Source: Planobacterium oryzisoli (lineage in GTDB: Bacteria; Bacteroidota; Bacteroidia; Flavobacteriales; Weeksellaceae). From it: 64,000 nucleotides of DNA. Shown piece by piece: positions 55,477 through 64,000 of this stretch. The notes below the pieces were generated by a model that searched no databases, was not told the origin of the DNA, and saw nothing but the letters and a program-made list of their open reading frames with translations. The stretch spans positions 186,001 through 250,000 of the forward strand of contig NZ_JADKYY010000002.1 in assembly GCF_015354315.1 (NCBI RefSeq), written 5' to 3'. Position numbers and translations under genes: made by a program. Position 1 is the stretch's first letter; each line of letters begins with the position of its first letter.

Positions 55477-56634
55477 TTAAGATTGGTTTTTGGCTTTTTT
55501 TGAGCCCTCGTACATCTCGTACTGTAAAAAACGCGTTTCGAGTTTTCCGTTAAATAGTTTTATTTTCCGCGATGGTCTAAGGCCTACTTTTTTTGCAGCT
55601 TCTAAATCAGAGGTGATCATCCAGGCAAGCGTATTCGGGTAGCCTGCTTTAAAAGTGTCACCGATGTTTTTGTAGAAATCATCCTGCTGTATTTCTATCC
55701 TTTCATCGTAGGGTGGATTAAACACAATTAATAATGGAAAGAGCTCCTTCTTAGTAGTGAAAAAGTTTTGTTGTCTAACTTCAATGATATCTTCCAGTTC
55801 CGCTGCTTCAATATTCGTCCTTGATGCTGAAATCATGGCGCTGTCCTGGTCGTATCCAATAATTTTTCCTGTAAACTCTTTGATTTTATTAATGCGCGTT
55901 TCTTTGATTTTAAACCATAACTGTGCATCGTAGTTTTGCCAGTTCTGAAATCCAAATTCTTGACGGAAAAGCTGCGCAGGAAGATCTTGCGCTATCATAG
56001 CCGCTTCGATTAAAAGGGTGCCGCTTCCGCACATGGGGTCTAGGAAATTTCCTTTGCCTTCCCATCCAGCAATTTGTAGCATTCCAGAGGCAAGTACTTC
56101 GTTAAGGGGAGCTTCTCCTTGAACTTTACGATATCCTCTCTTAAACAAAGGTGCTCCCGAGGAATCCATAGAGATGGTGATATATTCCCGATCGATATGT
56201 AAATGAAAACGGATAGAAGGATCCTTGGGATTTACGTCTGGACGTCGGTTGTATTTTTGACGGAAATAGTCCACAATAGCATCTTTCATTTTTAGTGTCA
56301 TAAACTGCGAATGTGTAAACCTTTCGGAATGTACAGTAGCGTCAATGGCAAAGCTTTGCGAAATATGAAGATATTTATCCCATTCGAACCTATTGAGATT
56401 GCGATAAAACTGCTGTTCGTCGAGCGCCCTGAATTCAAATATTGGCACCAGTATTTTTACCGCAGTCCTTGCGCTGTAATTAATCTTATAAAGAAAGCCT
56501 AAATCTCCCCGGCAATTGACTGCCCTGTTCTTTATCTCAACGTCCTGTCCTCCTAGTTTTTTCAATTCCTCGGCGAGAATATGCTCTAAACCGTAAAAGG
56601 TCTTGACCTGAATAGGTAGATTGTCAATGTCCAT
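55477..56634 (-). CDS. THUMP-domain 23S rRNA (guanine-N2) methyltransferase, RlmL-like
   Basis: A 385-residue RNA methyltransferase. The THUMP RNA-binding domain is at ~45-155 (NYSARTAVKILVPIFEFRAL, VHSERFTHSQFMTLKMKDA) and the SAM domain from ~160: FLDPMCGSGTLLIEAAM binds SAM, IGYDQDSAMISASRTN is the next strand, and LLIVFNPPYDERI is the NPPY catalytic motif. It lacks the second (RlmK) methyltransferase domain of E. coli RlmL, as is usual in this phylum. Divergent from the next gene. Confidence 0.88.
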   Translation of the reverse strand: MDIDNLPIQVKTFYGLEHILAEELKKLGGQDVEIKNRAVNCRGDLGFLYKINYSARTAVKILVPIFEFRALDEQQFYRNLNRFEWDKYLHISQSFAIDATVHSERFTHSQFMTLKMKDAIVDYFRQKYNRRPDVNPKDPSIRFHLHIDREYITISMDSSGAPLFKRGYRKVQGEAPLNEVLASGMLQIAGWEGKGNFLDPMCGSGTLLIEAAMIAQDLPAQLFRQEFGFQNWQNYDAQLWFKIKETRINKIKEFTGKIIGYDQDSAMISASRTNIEAAELEDIIEVRQQNFFTTKKELFPLLIVFNPPYDERIEIQQDDFYKNIGDTFKAGYPNTLAWMITSDLEAAKKVGLRPSRKIKLFNGKLETRFLQYEMYEGSKKAKNQS

Positions 56635-56698
56635 GCTTGTTTTTTTTTAGAATATTCCCTCAAGTGTCCTTTGTAGGTGGGATTGTGGCAAATTTAGT

Positions 56699-56706
56699 TA
56701 TTTTTG
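56699..56706 (+). promoter_or_regulatory. TATTTTTG promoter box before the methyltransferase gene
   Basis: An exact TAnnTTTG box whose end is four bases before the ATG at 56,711, giving a very short leader. Confidence 0.5.
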
Positions 56707-56710
56707 CACA

Positions 56711-57436
56711 ATGGAGTGGTTTAAAACCTGGTTCAATACCAAGTACTATCATATATTATACAATAATAGGGACCATGATGAAGCTCGTTCCTTTATAGTT
56801 CATTTACTAGGGGAGTTGTCGCTAGCGAAGGGGAGTCGTGTCATTGACCTTGCCTGCGGAAAAGGAAGGCACTCACTGTTTTTAAATAGTTTGGGTTATG
56901 ATGTGCTTGGACTGGATCTCTCTGAGCGTTGTATAGAGCACAACAAGCAGTTTGAGAATGAGGCGCTTCATTTCGCGGTGCACGACATGCGTGATCCAAT
57001 TGACGGACCTTCTGCTGATGCAGTTGTGAATCTTTTCACAAGCTTTGGCTACTTTGATAACCCTAGTGATGATGAAAAGGTGTTCGAAAGTGTATATTCC
57101 ATTTTAAAAACCGGAGGTCTTTTCGTGTTGGATTTCCTTAATGCCCCATTCGTACAAAGTAGGCTTACGCCCACCGAAGTGGTCAATAGAGAAGGAATAG
57201 ATTTTTTAATAGATAAGTCGATCCAAAATGGAACAGTCATTAAAAGGATTCGATTTGAAGTGGAGGGAAACCAACATGAATATTTTGAAAAAGTAAAGCT
57301 TCATACCTTGGATGAAATACTTGTGCTGGGGCATTCTCAAGGTTTCACTTCTATAAGAAAATTCGGGGACTATTATCTTAATTCGTACGACGCTCAGAAT
57401 TCTCCGCGCTGCATTGTAGTATTTCAAAAACAATAA
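56711..57436 (+). CDS. Class I SAM-dependent methyltransferase
   Basis: A 241-residue Rossmann-fold methyltransferase. Motif I is VIDLACGKGRHSLFLNSLG (residues ~44-62), with YDVLGLDLSERCIEHNK for the acidic loop and DAVVNLFTSFGYFDNPSDDE for motif IV. It resembles the small-molecule/ubiquinone-type Methyltransf_25 group; the acceptor is unknown. It is followed after two bases by a ZIP transporter gene and is likely cotranscribed. Confidence 0.85.
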   Translation: MEWFKTWFNTKYYHILYNNRDHDEARSFIVHLLGELSLAKGSRVIDLACGKGRHSLFLNSLGYDVLGLDLSERCIEHNKQFENEALHFAVHDMRDPIDGPSADAVVNLFTSFGYFDNPSDDEKVFESVYSILKTGGLFVLDFLNAPFVQSRLTPTEVVNREGIDFLIDKSIQNGTVIKRIRFEVEGNQHEYFEKVKLHTLDEILVLGHSQGFTSIRKFGDYYLNSYDAQNSPRCIVVFQKQ

Positions 57437-57438
57437 TA

Positions 57439-58128
57439 ATGGTAGTTTTACTTTTGGTGTTAAGTGTTGTAGTAGGCGTGCTACTTGGGCGTTTTTTTGG
57501 AAAAGAACAAAGATGGGCAAAATTCCTATTAATCTTAAGTGCAGGATTCCTGATCGCTGTATGTTTGAATGAGATATTTCCTGCTATTTATAACGCAAAA
57601 GTTCATAACATTGGGCTTTGGGTAATCGCAGGAGTTTTACTCCAGATGTTCTTGGAGAATTTAACTAAAGGATTTGAACATGGTCATATGCACCATCATT
57701 CCGAAAAAGCGATTCTGCCGATAGCGCTCATTTTGGGCCTTTTTATTCATGCATTTATTGAAGGAATACCATTAGCTAACGAAAAGGATTTAGATTCTGC
57801 ATACTTGCAGGGTATTCTATTTCATAATGTTCCAATTTCCTTTGTGTTAGGTGCTTTTTTATTCAAAAACAAGAAGTTCACTTCCTACTCTTGGGCCGTT
57901 GTAATAGTATTTTCTTTAGCATCACCGTTAGGAATGCTTTTGGGGACATACCTTGATCCCAAAACATATATTTATTTTCTGGCATTGGTGGGGGGAATAT
58001 TTTTGCACATTTCTTCTGTTATTATCTTTGAGAGTAATAAAAATCACAATATTGATTGGCTGAAGATTTCTTTGGTTATTGCAGGAGTCCTGCTAGCAAT
58101 GGTAGGTCATATGTTTCATAACCATTAA
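57439..58128 (+). CDS. ZIP family divalent-metal transporter
   Basis: A 229-residue membrane protein with eight helices and the ZIP signature in helix 4-5: GLFIHAFIEGIPLA and ILFHNVPISFVLGAF, whose His/Glu/Asn residues form the binuclear metal site. A His-rich cytoplasmic loop (EHGHMHHHSEK) lies between helices 3 and 4. It would import zinc or a similar ion. It overlaps the hairpin that terminates both this gene and the convergent porin gene. Confidence 0.87.
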   Translation: MVVLLLVLSVVVGVLLGRFFGKEQRWAKFLLILSAGFLIAVCLNEIFPAIYNAKVHNIGLWVIAGVLLQMFLENLTKGFEHGHMHHHSEKAILPIALILGLFIHAFIEGIPLANEKDLDSAYLQGILFHNVPISFVLGAFLFKNKKFTSYSWAVVIVFSLASPLGMLLGTYLDPKTYIYFLALVGGIFLHISSVIIFESNKNHNIDWLKISLVIAGVLLAMVGHMFHNH

Positions 58129-58172
58129 TAAACAAATCGACTTCACCAATACGATGAAGTCGATTTGTTTAT
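58128..58172. terminator. Bidirectional terminator with an 18-bp perfect stem
   Basis: 58,128-58,145 is perfectly complementary to 58,155-58,172 across a 9-base loop. It begins at the last base of the ZIP stop codon and ends 15 bases before the FadL-type gene's stop, with AT-rich ends on both sides. Confidence 0.85.
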
Positions 58173-58186
58173 GTTAAGAGAATACT

Positions 58187-59584
58187 TTAGAATTTCCAAC
58201 CAAAGGTTAGACTTACTAAACTTCTTTTATTTTCTACATCAGACACCACTGAGGCGTCATTATCAAAATATGCTGAAGGGGAATAATATTCCGTTCCTGC
58301 TGTCGAAGATCCAGCAAGGAATGGACTTTTATATGTTGAATTAATCATATTATATGCAGCATCAAGATAGAAGGAGCGGAAATCATATCCAATTCCCAGT
58401 CCAATGTTTTCTCTTTCACCCGCATATAGATTTGAAAGAGTTTGTGCAGTTACAGAACCGCTAGGTTGATTGACCTGCAGGGAAATATCCTCAAATGGAC
58501 TTGTGGTCATGGAATATCCTCCTCGAAGTCGGACTTGGTTCATACGGTATTCCATACCCACTTTCACTTCAGAGAAATTCTGATAGTTTGCATCAAGAAA
58601 AGTGTTGATCTCTTCCTGAGCTGCTACATCCATCTTTGAAAATTCTGGTTTGGATAGACCCACTGCATAATCCACATTAAGTGCGAAATTCTTTGTGGGC
58701 ACATAGGCAGCACTAAGGGTCGCCTTCATAGGTGTTTTATAACCTCTATCCTCTCCATACAATCCATCGTCCGCACTATCGTAACCGTAGAATTCGTAGG
58801 ATCTTTCTATGCTCCACCACGTGGGGGTCTCCAATGATGCACCCAGGCGGATTTGGTTGTTTAGTTTGCCGATAACTCCAACCGATGCTGAAAATCCAGA
58901 GGCATCCTCATGGTAGGGGGTATATTGCTTATTAAAAACCTCTACATCTCCAGAATTTTCAAATTTCATAGCGGCCGAATCGTATTGGCTAAGTGTCGCA
59001 CCGTGAAGATTAATACCAGCACCTAAATAGAATCGATTGTCGTAATTACCACCAACAGCCAATGCCATCTTAGTAACATCACCTAATCTGTTATATGCAT
59101 GTCCGTTGTATAATAAACGATCGGAATCTGGAAGATTAAAAGCAATGCTATTATTTCCAGGGCTCTCAGAATAGTCTTCTATACTAGAACGTACTACCGA
59201 GAAACCTAGATTTACAAATTTCCACGGTGAATTAGAGCGCGTACCAAACACGGCAATGCCTCCTACATGACCTAGATCGGTATCATTTATTTTGTAATCG
59301 TAGGATTGATTATTCAACATCGTTATATTTTCGCTTCCTGAAATAACTAATGTCCCTGAAACATCTCCTGCGATTGCTACACCTACGCCTGCTGGATTGG
59401 AAGCTATAACAGAAACATCTCCGCCAAGAGCTCCCATAGAGCCTGCCATAGCATTATATTTTGCAGAGCCTCCCAACACGGGATTTTGGTATACTTCTAT
59501 AGAGTTGCGTAATACGGAAGCATCTTGCGCCTGTACGTAGTAGGTTGCTGCAACCGATAAGATAAGAATTGATTTTTTAAGCAT
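58187..59584 (-). CDS. OmpP1/FadL/TodX family outer-membrane protein
   Basis: A 465-residue beta-barrel with a signal peptide (SILILSVAATYYVQAQ). The conserved hatch region GGSAKYNAMAGSMGALGGDV and SVIASNPAGVGV at residues ~37-70 is diagnostic for FadL-like hydrophobic-compound channels. The C-terminal SLVSLTFGWKF ends in the Phe needed for barrel insertion. Fits operon order behind the Tyr-rich lipoprotein (18-base gap). It could import a hydrophobic nutrient. Confidence 0.88.
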   Translation of the reverse strand: MLKKSILILSVAATYYVQAQDASVLRNSIEVYQNPVLGGSAKYNAMAGSMGALGGDVSVIASNPAGVGVAIAGDVSGTLVISGSENITMLNNQSYDYKINDTDLGHVGGIAVFGTRSNSPWKFVNLGFSVVRSSIEDYSESPGNNSIAFNLPDSDRLLYNGHAYNRLGDVTKMALAVGGNYDNRFYLGAGINLHGATLSQYDSAAMKFENSGDVEVFNKQYTPYHEDASGFSASVGVIGKLNNQIRLGASLETPTWWSIERSYEFYGYDSADDGLYGEDRGYKTPMKATLSAAYVPTKNFALNVDYAVGLSKPEFSKMDVAAQEEINTFLDANYQNFSEVKVGMEYRMNQVRLRGGYSMTTSPFEDISLQVNQPSGSVTAQTLSNLYAGERENIGLGIGYDFRSFYLDAAYNMINSTYKSPFLAGSSTAGTEYYSPSAYFDNDASVVSDVENKRSLVSLTFGWKF

Positions 59585-59602
59585 TTAATTATAAAGTTAA
59601 GT

Positions 59603-60586
59603 TTATCTGAAACCTCCTCTTTGACCTGCGGAACGTGTACTGCTTCCAGAGCCGAATCCTCCTGAAGAACTTCCGGAACGGAAGCCACCATCATTTCTAA
59701 ACCCTCCCGAATTATTCCTGAAGCCTCCATCATTGTTATAACGGTACTCATTGTTACGCTGTTCCACGGAGCGTTCAATTCTGCGGGGTTGTTCTATAGG
59801 TGAGGTAGTTCTTACCCCTTGGGTCGCTCGAAGCCTTGGTTGTGAGGTTGCGGATGTATTTCCTACAGACCGGGTTGTGGAAGTATTGGTTCTAAAGCCA
59901 GTGTTAGATGGGTAAGTGGCGTTTGTGCCAACAAAGCCTCTGTCTGGTCCGGTTTTACGGTAGGGTGGCCTTTGGTAGTAGGTATTGCCACCATAATACG
60001 GGTAGCCGTAACCATATCCATAAAAAGGAGAGTACATTCCAAAGTACGGATTGTAGCCATAGTATCCTCCATTCATTCCCCAGTTCCAATAGGATGCGTA
60101 ACCCCAGCCAGCATAATCAAAGAAGAAAGGGTCGTAGCCATACATCCACGGGTACCCCCATGAAAAACCTAAATTGAAATACGGCCTGTACCCAAAGTAC
60201 GGATTGTAACCGTAGTAAAAAGGCGAATAACCCCAATCGTTCCAAATGGTTTCAGAGCCTGTGTATGTTCCCCAGTCGGAACTAGTTGTATCCTGATCGT
60301 TCCAAATCTGGTATCTGTTATTTCTTACCTCTGTATTCTGTCTGCTTTTCTCAATGGTGGTGAGCGTGTCTTGGTAGTCGTAATATTCACCAACTTCATT
60401 ACCATCTTGATAAACAATTGTCTCTTGAGGAAGGGTGTCTGTAGCAGGATCGTAATAAACTCCATCGGTCTCACTATACCCTCCAGGGTACGCACCACAC
60501 GAAAGAAGACTTAGGCCTGCCGCTAAGCCTACAAAAACTTTGAAATCCCAAAGCTTTTGGATTTTAGATTGTATATTTTGTTTCAT
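59603..60586 (-). CDS. Tyr/Gly-rich low-complexity lipoprotein
   Basis: A 327-residue predicted lipoprotein (lipobox SLLSC, residue ~30). Residues ~115-205 are repeats of YGYNPYFG/YPYYGG with many aromatics; the end is Gly/Arg/Asn/Ser-rich (GGFRNNSGGFRNDGGFRSGS). No catalytic motif. Similar proteins are sometimes mislabelled prolyl-tRNA synthetase because they lie next to proS. A structural or adhesive cell-surface role is a guess from composition. It is the first gene of a minus-strand operon with the FadL-type gene. Confidence 0.75.
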   Translation of the reverse strand: MKQNIQSKIQKLWDFKVFVGLAAGLSLLSCGAYPGGYSETDGVYYDPATDTLPQETIVYQDGNEVGEYYDYQDTLTTIEKSRQNTEVRNNRYQIWNDQDTTSSDWGTYTGSETIWNDWGYSPFYYGYNPYFGYRPYFNLGFSWGYPWMYGYDPFFFDYAGWGYASYWNWGMNGGYYGYNPYFGMYSPFYGYGYGYPYYGGNTYYQRPPYRKTGPDRGFVGTNATYPSNTGFRTNTSTTRSVGNTSATSQPRLRATQGVRTTSPIEQPRRIERSVEQRNNEYRYNNDGGFRNNSGGFRNDGGFRSGSSSGGFGSGSSTRSAGQRGGFR

Positions 60587-60613
60587 ATTAAGGCGAAAAA
60601 TTTTTATTTCGAT

Positions 60614-60621
60614 TATATTTG
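60614..60621 (+). promoter_or_regulatory. TATATTTG promoter box upstream of proS
   Basis: An exact TAnnTTTG box, 116 bases before the proS ATG. It implies a leader of about 110 bases, much longer than elsewhere in this window, which might hold regulation of the synthetase. Confidence 0.5.
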
Positions 60622-60737
60622 CAAAACCTATTCAAAAGGGTACTTCCAGCGAGGGTTTACCCGTAAAATTAAGCTTTTTAATTTAGATTGTAAATTTAAT
60701 TTAAGGTTAAATAGATTTTCAAATACACAGCAAAAAA

Positions 60738-62213
60738 ATGGCAAAATTAACTTCCCGCGAGCAGGATTACAGTAAATGGTATAATGAATTGGTAGTAAAG
60801 GCAGATCTAGCTGAGAACTCTGGTGTCCGGGGAAGCATGGTGATAAAGCCTTATGGATACGCAATTTGGGAAAAGATGCGGGATGAGTTGGACAAACGTT
60901 TCAAGGCCACGGGCCATCAAAATGCTTATTTCCCACTGTTTGTTCCAAAAAGTCTATTTGAAGCAGAGGAGAAGAATGCGGAAGGATTCGCAAAAGAATG
61001 TGCTGTTGTAACGCATTATCGACTAAAAACCGATCCAAACAATCCGCAAAAATTAATAGTAGATCCCGAAGCAAAACTTGAAGAAGAATTAATCGTACGT
61101 CCTACCTCTGAAGCCATTATTTGGAATACATATAAAAATTGGATCCAATCGTATAGAGACCTTCCGATTTTGATCAATCAGTGGGCTAATGTCGTTCGGT
61201 GGGAAATGCGTACTAGACTTTTTTTACGTACTGCCGAGTTTTTGTGGCAGGAAGGACATACGGCGCACGCCACCGAGCAAGAGGCTCTTGAAGAGGCTCA
61301 AACGATGTTGGAAGTATATGCGGATTTTGCTGAAAGTTTTATGGCAATGCCTGTTATAAAAGGCGTTAAAAGTGAATCAGAGCGTTTTGCCGGCGCAGTG
61401 GAAACGTACTGTATTGAAGCTATGATGCAGGACGGAAAAGCCCTTCAAGCAGGAACATCTCATTTCCTTGGGCAAAATTTTGCAGAGGCATTTGATGTTA
61501 AATTTACTAATAAGGAAGGTAAAACGGAATATGCCTGGGCTACGTCTTGGGGCGTGTCTACGCGTCTTATCGGAGCTCTTATAATGGCTCATTCTGATGA
61601 TCAAGGCTTAGTGCTTCCACCTACTTTGGCGCCAATTCAAGTTGTAATCGTTCCAATCTTTAAGGGTGACGAGCAATTAGAAGCAATAAGAAGCGTAGCT
61701 AACGAAATTTCCAAAGCGCTAAGCGCCAAAGGAATTTCAGTTAAATTTGATGACGACGAACAGAATAAACCTGGCTGGAAATTTGCTGAATACGAACTTA
61801 AAGGTGTTCCTATCCGTATTGCCATGGGTGCGCGTGATCTTGAAAACAAAACAGTTGAAGTGGCCCGAAGAGATACACTTACCAAACAAACCTATCCTTT
61901 GGAAGGAATAGCGGAAACGGTGGAATCTCTGTTAGCTGAAATACAAAAAGATATATATACACGCGCTTTGCATTTCCGCGAACAAAATATTCGCCAAGTC
62001 GATACTTTCGAAGAATTTCAGCAGGTGCTTGAAACCCAGGGAGGATTTATCTCGGCGCATTGGGACGGAACCGCAGAAGAGGAAGAAAAAATTAAAGAAT
62101 TGACAAAGGCTACTATACGGTGTATTCCTCTGGATGCTCCACTCGAACAAGGAACATCATTGTTAAGTAAAAAGCCATCCTCGCGACGCGTAATCTTTGC
62201 TAAAGCCTACTAG
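60738..62213 (+). CDS. proS: Prolyl-tRNA synthetase (short, archaeal/eukaryote-like type)
   Basis: A 491-residue class II synthetase that charges tRNA-Pro. Motif 1 is in [20 protein letters not shown], motif 2 in [17 protein letters not shown], and the TSEAIIW proline pocket and the [10 protein letters not shown] stretch are present. The anticodon-binding domain starts near residue 290 ([12 protein letters not shown]) and the zinc-type C-terminal extension ends VIFAKAY. It lacks the INS editing domain of the long bacterial form, as in most Bacteroidetes. Start after a long leader. Confidence 0.95.
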   Translation: MAKLTSREQDYSKWYNELVVKADLAENSGVRGSMVIKPYGYAIWEKMRDELDKRFKATGHQNAYFPLFVPKSLFEAEEKNAEGFAKECAVVTHYRLKTDPNNPQKLIVDPEAKLEEELIVRPTSEAIIWNTYKNWIQSYRDLPILINQWANVVRWEMRTRLFLRTAEFLWQEGHTAHATEQEALEEAQTMLEVYADFAESFMAMPVIKGVKSESERFAGAVETYCIEAMMQDGKALQAGTSHFLGQNFAEAFDVKFTNKEGKTEYAWATSWGVSTRLIGALIMAHSDDQGLVLPPTLAPIQVVIVPIFKGDEQLEAIRSVANEISKALSAKGISVKFDDDEQNKPGWKFAEYELKGVPIRIAMGARDLENKTVEVARRDTLTKQTYPLEGIAETVESLLAEIQKDIYTRALHFREQNIRQVDTFEEFQQVLETQGGFISAHWDGTAEEEEKIKELTKATIRCIPLDAPLEQGTSLLSKKPSSRRVIFAKAY

Positions 62214-62277
62214 TTCTCACCTTTTTTTGGATTGAAATTTGCATAGTTTGTGGAACATTAACCAAATACAAACTATT

Positions 62278-63561
62278 ATGAATTCAAATCTTATTGACCT
62301 TATGAGGGGACAATTAGGTCCAGCACTTGTAAGTAAGTCAGCGACACAATTAGGTGAAAGTGAGTCGGGCATTTCGAGATCTTTTGAGGCATTGTTGCCT
62401 GCAGTACTTGCAGCATTAGGCAAGGAATCCAATCATCCTGTTCTGCATGATGCTATAATGCAAGACGATACCATTTCTCATCTGGGAACACTAGGAGAGC
62501 AGAGTGCCCCAGGAATATTCACCACTCTTTCAGATGTACTTTTCAAAGATCGAATAAGTGGTCTGGAGAATGCGGTAGCTAATTTTGCTGATGTAAGTCC
62601 TTCTGCTGTTCAGCGTTTATTACCTATTGTCCTTAGCGCCGTTACGGGAATTTTTTCAAGATACCGCAAGGAGCACAACTTAGATAGAGATCAAGTAAGT
62701 AGACTGCTGTCAGAACAAGCGGCTCATGCAGCAACTATTATGCCTGCTGGACTTTCTTTAGGTGCGTTTGGTTTGGTAGAAAATCAAAGTAAAGATCCTG
62801 TAACAGATTCATCTGGCCATACTTTCGAGGCTTTAGATAACGGTGCAGTTATGCAGGAAAATGTGGAAAAGGAAGTGGAAGTTAATAGAGCTGGTGAGAC
62901 CCATGTCTACACAGAAGCACCGCAGGGGGACTCTTCCTCTATATGGAAGTGGCTTTTACCTTTACTTTTACTTCTGGCGGCAGGTTACTTTCTGTTTAAA
63001 CAATGCGACAACAAGGAAGTGCAATCTACAGTGGTAGAGGTGGATTCTACGCGTATTGAAAGTGATACTGTGAATGTCTTAAATGACAGTCTGGACTCAA
63101 GAACTACCACCACGATAGCATTACCTAATAATGCTAGTGTGGAAGCGTACGAAGGAGGTATCGAGCAACAAATTACAACTTTTCTTTCTTCGCCTGAATA
63201 TGCAGAGGCTACCAACGAAATACTAAAGGACCGTTGGTTTGATTTTGATAATCTAAATTTTGAATTTGGTACAACACAACTAACGCCTGAATCCCAAGTA
63301 CAGTTAGAGAATATCCGCTCTATTTTAAAGGCATATCCCGATGCAAAGATTAAAATTGGGGCCTACAGTGATAGAAAGGGTGACGATCAATTAAATCTGG
63401 AATTATCACAAAAGAGGGCCGAAGCAGTAAAATCAGCACTTAATTCTGCGCAAGTGGTGGAGGCGGAAGGATATGGAGAGCAGTTCTCAACTGTGGCAGA
63501 AAGTGCTTCAGATCAGCAGCGTCAAATTGACCGCCGTACATCTATCCGATTTGTAAAATAA
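62278..63561 (+). CDS. OmpA family protein with DUF937 domain
   Basis: A 427-residue protein that starts at ATG 62,278; the frame opens earlier at a TTG, but that stretch has no sensible protein. Residues ~1-150 are a DUF937-type helical domain (LIDLMRGQLGPALVSKSATQ, SFEALLPAVLAALGKES). A single membrane helix lies at ~219-239 (KWLLPLLLLLAAGYFLFK). The C-terminus (~315-427) is a peptidoglycan-binding OmpA domain (LNFEFGTTQLTPESQVQLEN, GAYSDRKGDDQLNLELSQKR, QIDRRTSIRFVK). It probably links cytosol or periplasm to the cell wall. A terminator follows. Confidence 0.88.
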   Translation: MNSNLIDLMRGQLGPALVSKSATQLGESESGISRSFEALLPAVLAALGKESNHPVLHDAIMQDDTISHLGTLGEQSAPGIFTTLSDVLFKDRISGLENAVANFADVSPSAVQRLLPIVLSAVTGIFSRYRKEHNLDRDQVSRLLSEQAAHAATIMPAGLSLGAFGLVENQSKDPVTDSSGHTFEALDNGAVMQENVEKEVEVNRAGETHVYTEAPQGDSSSIWKWLLPLLLLLAAGYFLFKQCDNKEVQSTVVEVDSTRIESDTVNVLNDSLDSRTTTTIALPNNASVEAYEGGIEQQITTFLSSPEYAEATNEILKDRWFDFDNLNFEFGTTQLTPESQVQLENIRSILKAYPDAKIKIGAYSDRKGDDQLNLELSQKRAEAVKSALNSAQVVEAEGYGEQFSTVAESASDQQRQIDRRTSIRFVK

Positions 63562-63587
63562 TAGGACATTAGACACATAAAAAATTT

Positions 63588-63620
63588 ACTTCCAAGAGAA
63601 TCCTCTTTTGGAAGTTTTTT
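63588..63620 (+). terminator. Rho-independent terminator of the OmpA-family gene
   Basis: ACTTCCAA (63,588-63,595) pairs with TTGGAAGT (63,608-63,615), with inner GAG/CTC pairs, followed by a T-run to 63,620. Confidence 0.85.
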
Positions 63621-63645
63621 ATAATGTGACATTTTTTCCGTTTCG

Positions 63646-63653
63646 TATCTTTG
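63646..63653 (+). promoter_or_regulatory. TATCTTTG promoter box of grpE
   Basis: An exact TAnnTTTG box 40 bases before the grpE ATG. No CIRCE-like inverted repeat was seen around it. Confidence 0.55.
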
Positions 63654-63693
63654 GCAGTTAATTTGAGAAATTAGCCCTAAATAAAAAGGTATT

Positions 63694-64000
63694 ATGGAAG
63701 AGAATAAAGAGATTAACGAAGAATTAAATGAAAAGGAAGTAACTACGCAGGATTCAGAAACTTCTTCAATGGACGAAAAAGTTGAAAATAACGTGACAAA
63801 TGAGCCGTCTGCAGAGGAACAATTGTCTGCCGAAAAGGACCGTTATATTCGTTTATACGCTGAATTTGAAAACTATAAAAAGCGAACCAATAAAGAAAGA
63901 CTAGAATATTTTCAGTACGCAAGTCAGGAAATGATGACATCCATGCTCGATGTACTGGACGATTTTGAAAGGGCGTTGAAAGATTTACGTCAAAGTGACA
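63694..64000 (+). CDS. grpE: Nucleotide exchange factor GrpE, N-terminal part (3' end outside window)
   Basis: The visible 102 codons open at the ATG 63,694 and run off the window. An acidic disordered N-terminus (EENKEINEELNEKEVTTQ) is followed by the long GrpE helix with LSAEKDRYIRLYAEFENYKK and MTSMLDVLDDFERALKDL, the conserved dimer helix motif. GrpE releases ADP from DnaK and acts in protein folding. dnaJ or dnaK would be expected next, outside the window. Confidence 0.93.
   Translation, partial: MEENKEINEELNEKEVTTQDSETSSMDEKVENNVTNEPSAEEQLSAEKDRYIRLYAEFENYKKRTNKERLEYFQYASQEMMTSMLDVLDDFERALKDLRQSD

Noticed and set aside
59908-60177. Plus-strand ORF of 89 residues inside the Tyr-rich lipoprotein
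   Set aside because: Shadow frame of the low-complexity repeats.
1-64000. CRISPR arrays, rRNA genes, insertion sequences with intact transposase
   Set aside because: None seen on either strand. No regularly spaced repeats with unique spacers, no rRNA-like stretches and no transposase motifs.

Overview
The window is chromosomal DNA from a Flavobacteriia-type Bacteroidetes, probably near the Chryseobacterium/Weeksellaceae group. Three things suggest this: exact TAnnTTTG promoter boxes a few bases upstream of start codons, DUF6660-type proteins, and housekeeping genes (dnaE end, recF with a DciA-like gene, short proS, grpE start) of Bacteroidetes type. The genus is not assigned.

Left flank (1-7.5 kb): the 3' end of dnaE, then a TetR regulator with a TolC/adaptor/HAE-RND efflux operon.

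Island (about 7,511-41,096, ~33.6 kb): an integrated element that splits a small GyrI-like gene in two. The N-terminal half lies at 7,253-7,528 and the C-terminal half at 41,088-41,303. A TTnCTTTAT sequence sits at both junctions in the same reading phase. Just inside the left end are a decayed tyrosine integrase and the frameshifted tail of a large conjugative-element protein. The cargo is metal resistance. (a) 9.0-18.2 kb: a Cu/Ag-type operon with a Cys-rich secreted protein, metal-binding lipoproteins, a CusA-like permease split into two cistrons, CusC, two CusB paralogues and a haem-binding-domain protein. (b) 18.3-21.2 kb: a decay zone with a broken HMA-AraC regulator, a broken HMA chaperone and a broken YVTN-propeller lipoprotein around an intact 19-Cys copper-storage-like protein. 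(c) 21.2-32.0 kb: a tightly packed run that joins an archaeal-type GAPDH, a class I aldolase, an ATP-cone/restriction-nuclease-fold protein, a beta-CASP RNase-like protein and a P-loop kinase-like protein to a DUF305 protein, a CopB-type Cu ATPase and a multicopper oxidase. (d) 32.3-40.5 kb: a CzcA-TolC fusion, CzcB and a ZntA-type ATPase for divalent metals.

Right flank (41.5-64 kb): tRNA-Arg(ACG), an ABC metal/siderophore-type binding protein, mtgA, a Gcr-type membrane protein, dciA-like and recF, a UbiA-like protein, a giant alpha-2-macroglobulin-like protein without an evident thioester, envelope proteins, a glycosyltransferase, methyltransferases, a ZIP transporter, a FadL-type porin, proS, an OmpA protein and the start of grpE.

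How the parts may work together: the island covers periplasmic copper oxidation and sequestration, export of monovalent and divalent metals across both membranes and, unusually, two glycolytic enzymes of non-standard type inside the apparent copper operon. That last association is the most interesting candidate for an undescribed system.
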